Source: Haloferax sp046557615 (GTDB taxonomy: Archaea; Halobacteriota; Halobacteria; Halobacteriales; Haloferacaceae). Taken from it: 64,000 nt of DNA. The notes beneath the pieces were generated by a model, which saw nothing but the letters and a program-made list of their open reading frames with translations, had not been told where the DNA came from and searched no databases. Position 1 is the stretch's first letter. Every line of letters starts with the position of its first letter. The stretch lies in the NCBI RefSeq assembly GCF_046557615.1, contig NZ_JBKIII010000001.1, positions 868,001 through 932,000 of the forward strand. Direction: 5' to 3'. The position numbers were made by a program, and so were the translations under genes. Positions 62,109 to 64,000 of the stretch are shown piece after piece.

Positions 62109-62921
62109 TCATGGTCGTTTCGGCGGACGAAGCCGGTAGTATCTCCTGTTGAGGTTGTACATGTATCCCTCACGCATCGTCTTGAGTACGGCATAAGAGA
62201 TGAGCGCGCCGACGATTGGCAGGAGAAACGTCATATCGAACAGCAAGTTCGGGTCGAGTGGGACGAGGTTCTTGATGGCGAGGGTGCTGATAGTGAGCGC
62301 GAAGATGACCCCACCGACCCCAATGGCCGCCCAGAACGGCTCTTCGACTGGGCGTCGAGCAGAACCCTTGTTGAGGAAGGGGACGAGTGCGATGAAGCCG
62401 ACGACGACACCGTTGGCGAGTACACCGAACGTCCGGTCGGCCATCAGTTTATCCCCGCTGAGGATGGCGAGTCCGGGGTTCAACGGCTCCATTTTGAGGA
62501 GTCCGAACGACCAGTAGAGATACCAGTCGGGCAGGATAATCGCGGGTGTCTCACTCGGATTCGCGGGCGGGCCGATGTGCGGCGGAAGCGTCGCCGAGAG
62601 GAACAGAATCATACCGACGAAGAACGACGCAATCGAGAGATTGCGGACTGTCTCGTGGGGCCACGTCGGGAACGCGAGGACGTCGCGCTCGATGTAGTCC
62701 GACGACTGGCGAACCGTCTGGTCTTCGTAGCGGGCACGCTCGAAGTACTCGTAGGTCAGTCGCGCGAGTCCCTGTCGCCGTGCTTTTCGCTCGTAGAACG
62801 TTGGCGTCTCGTCGTCCGGGGGAACCGGTCCTGTCGGGTAGCCACCGTCTGCTTCTGTACCGGCGTCCACGTCAGTCTCACCACCATCTGTTCGAAGTGG
62901 AAACTCACCGGGTGGGTGCAT
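62109..62921 (-). CDS. Orphan second cytochrome b C-terminal (PetD-type) subunit
   Basis: A 270-residue paralogue of the protein at 30077-30838. Over about 230 residues the two are nearly the same (e.g. both contain DVLAFPTWPHETVRNLSIAS and MADRT-FGVLANG type segments; PDWY at 131-134), while the N-terminal 40 residues differ. No matching cytochrome b N-terminal subunit or halocyanin is next to it. It could replace the first copy under other conditions. Confidence 0.9.
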   Translation of the reverse strand: MHPPGEFPLRTDGGETDVDAGTEADGGYPTGPVPPDDETPTFYERKARRQGLARLTYEYFERARYEDQTVRQSSDYIERDVLAFPTWPHETVRNLSIASFFVGMILFLSATLPPHIGPPANPSETPAIILPDWYLYWSFGLLKMEPLNPGLAILSGDKLMADRTFGVLANGVVVGFIALVPFLNKGSARRPVEEPFWAAIGVGGVIFALTISTLAIKNLVPLDPNLLFDMTFLLPIVGALISYAVLKTMREGYMYNLNRRYYRLRPPKRP

Positions 62922-63023
62922 ACGAGAACGTAGGTCCGAGTGAGTAAATAGTGTTTGTTAGATTACATATGACCTAATTTTGAACACTCACGGTACACAG
63001 GAGTTCTGGAAATACCAGTGAGG

Positions 63024-63057
63024 ACTCTATAGAGTACCTATGCGAATGAGTTACTCA
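63024..63057 (+). promoter_or_regulatory. Paired palindromes in the pyk promoter
   Basis: ACTCTATAGAGT (63024-63035) is a perfect 12-bp palindrome, and TGAGT-T-ACTCA (63047-63057) a second one, both built from ACTC/GAGT half-sites. They lie 51-84 nt upstream of the start, just before a TATA-like CTTTTTTATT at 63079-63088. The half-sites resemble those upstream of ppsA but with different spacing. Confidence 0.5.
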
Positions 63058-63107
63058 CATCCGAATTCATCATCGGGCTTTTTTATTCGTCACTCGTAGG
63101 GCGGGCT

Positions 63108-64000
63108 ATGAGAAACGCGAAAATCGTCTGTACCCTCGGTCCGGCATCTTTTGACCGAGAGACGATTCGTGGCCTCGCCGACGCCGGGATGAGCGTCGCG
63201 CGAATGAACGCAAGCCACGGAACCGTCGAACACCGCTCGGAGGTCATCGACAGCATCCGCGCTGTCGACGATGCGACCGACGAACCGCTCGCGGCCATGC
63301 TCGACCTGCAAGGCCCGGAAGTCCGAACCGCCCCCATCGACGAAGATATCGTCCTCGAAACGGGCTCCGAAGTCCGATTCTACGAAGGCGACGAGGCGAC
63401 CCCTGAGGCAGTCGGTCTCTCCTATTCGATTTCGGCATGCGAACCCGACGACACGATTCTCCTCGATGACGGCCGAATCGAGGCAGTTGTCGAACGCGTC
63501 GACGATGGGTCGGTCTACGCGACCATCAAATCCGGCGGAGAACTCGGCGCTCGGAAAGGTGTGAACGTCCCCGGCGTCGACCTCGATATCGACCTCATCA
63601 CCGACTCGGATCACGAGAACCTCAAACTCGCCGCGGAGAAGAAAGTCGATTTCGTCGCCGCCTCGTTCATTCGCGACGCCGACGACGTGTACACCATCAG
63701 CGACACACTCGAAGAGTTTGGTGCCGATATCCCGATCATCGCCAAAATCGAGCGTGCTGGCGCTGTCGACAACCTCGACCAGATTATCGAGGCCGCCTAC
63801 GGCGTCATGGTCGCCCGCGGTGACCTCGGTGTCGAGTGCCCGCTCGAAGAAGTCCCGATTATTCAGAAGCGCACCATCCGCAAAGCGCAGGCCGCAGGCG
63901 TCCCCGTCATCACCGCCACGGAGATGCTCGATTCGATGGTTCACGCTCGCCGCCCAACTCGTGCGGAAGCCTCCGACGTTGCGAACGCCGTCCTCGACGG
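63108..64000 (+). CDS. pyk: Pyruvate kinase, truncated by the window end
   Basis: About 297 residues of pyruvate kinase are visible; the frame is still open at 64000. It starts MRNAKIVCTLGPAS with the barrel strand ARMNASHG, the B domain (about 70-160), the KIERAGAVDNLDQI segment with the catalytic lysine, and MVARGDLGVECP. The ATG at 63108 lies about 20-30 nt after a TATA-like element, so the transcript should be leaderless. The C-terminal domain is missing from the window. Confidence 0.95.
   Translation, partial: MRNAKIVCTLGPASFDRETIRGLADAGMSVARMNASHGTVEHRSEVIDSIRAVDDATDEPLAAMLDLQGPEVRTAPIDEDIVLETGSEVRFYEGDEATPEAVGLSYSISACEPDDTILLDDGRIEAVVERVDDGSVYATIKSGGELGARKGVNVPGVDLDIDLITDSDHENLKLAAEKKVDFVAASFIRDADDVYTISDTLEEFGADIPIIAKIERAGAVDNLDQIIEAAYGVMVARGDLGVECPLEEVPIIQKRTIRKAQAAGVPVITATEMLDSMVHARRPTRAEASDVANAVLD

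Noticed and set aside
1..64000. CRISPR array, rRNA operon or insertion sequence
   Set aside because: No regularly spaced repeats, no rRNA-like stretch and no transposase frame were seen anywhere in the window.

Overview
The window is chromosomal DNA of a haloarchaeon, most likely a Haloferax or close relative. The evidence is high GC, acidic proteins, an archaeal lipid enzyme (sn-glycerol-1-phosphate dehydrogenase), a PAN proteasome ATPase, Tat-exported halocyanins, TATA boxes placed for leaderless transcripts, and a tRNA-Gln(UUG) gene with an intron of about 30 nt. From memory, the gene order (gltB, sufCBD, polB, rad50-mre11, panA, cytochrome b cluster, ppsA, metG, pyk) matches a chromosomal region of Haloferax volcanii read in reverse; I could not check this by alignment. 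Both ends cut genes: gltB on the left and pyk on the right.

Layout. 1-7.4 kb: the end of the glutamate synthase gene, then small enzymes (MazG-like pyrophosphohydrolase, SDR epimerase, HD phosphohydrolase, AlaX tRNA editor, FkbM methyltransferase). 7.4-8.6 kb: an AT-richer island with the intron-containing tRNA-Gln, partial tRNA copies on both sides of it, and an HNH nuclease gene. 8.6-14.5 kb: a ferritin-like protein with a DtxR-type regulator, an AstE-family enzyme, and the SufCBD Fe-S assembly operon. 14.7-24.8 kb: genome maintenance (PolB, Rad50, Mre11 and small haloarchaeal companions) and PAN. 25-32 kb: endonuclease III, then a long cluster encoding a membrane-anchored halocyanin, split cytochrome b and several small membrane proteins, with no Rieske protein. 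32-46.8 kb: mixed metabolism, including an NAD-kinase-like protein, peptidases, a thiolase with its DUF35 partner, MeaB and the B12-binding subunit of methylmalonyl-CoA mutase, a second halocyanin, DUF420, a glycosyltransferase and G1P dehydrogenase. 46.8-54.4 kb: transporters with a metal-dependent regulator, a threonine-synthase-like protein without its catalytic lysine, an FAD oxidoreductase and regulators. 54.4-64 kb: PEP synthase, an aspartate/tyrosine decarboxylase, membrane proteins, MetG behind a strongly structured leader, an orphan second cytochrome b C-terminal subunit, and pyruvate kinase.

How the genes connect. PEP synthase and pyruvate kinase run the PEP/pyruvate node in opposite directions, and both promoters carry ACTC/GAGT palindromes resembling the haloarchaeal TrmB site. 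The two DtxR-family regulators each sit in an operon with a metal-handling partner, a ferritin-like protein in one case and a GDT1-type cation transporter in the other. The aspartate decarboxylase family member may supply beta-alanine for CoA. The strongest unexplained signals are the leader of tRNA-Gln, which can pair in two mutually exclusive ways; the four-hairpin metG leader; the Rieske-less cytochrome b cluster with its orphan paralogue; and the lysine-less PLP protein.
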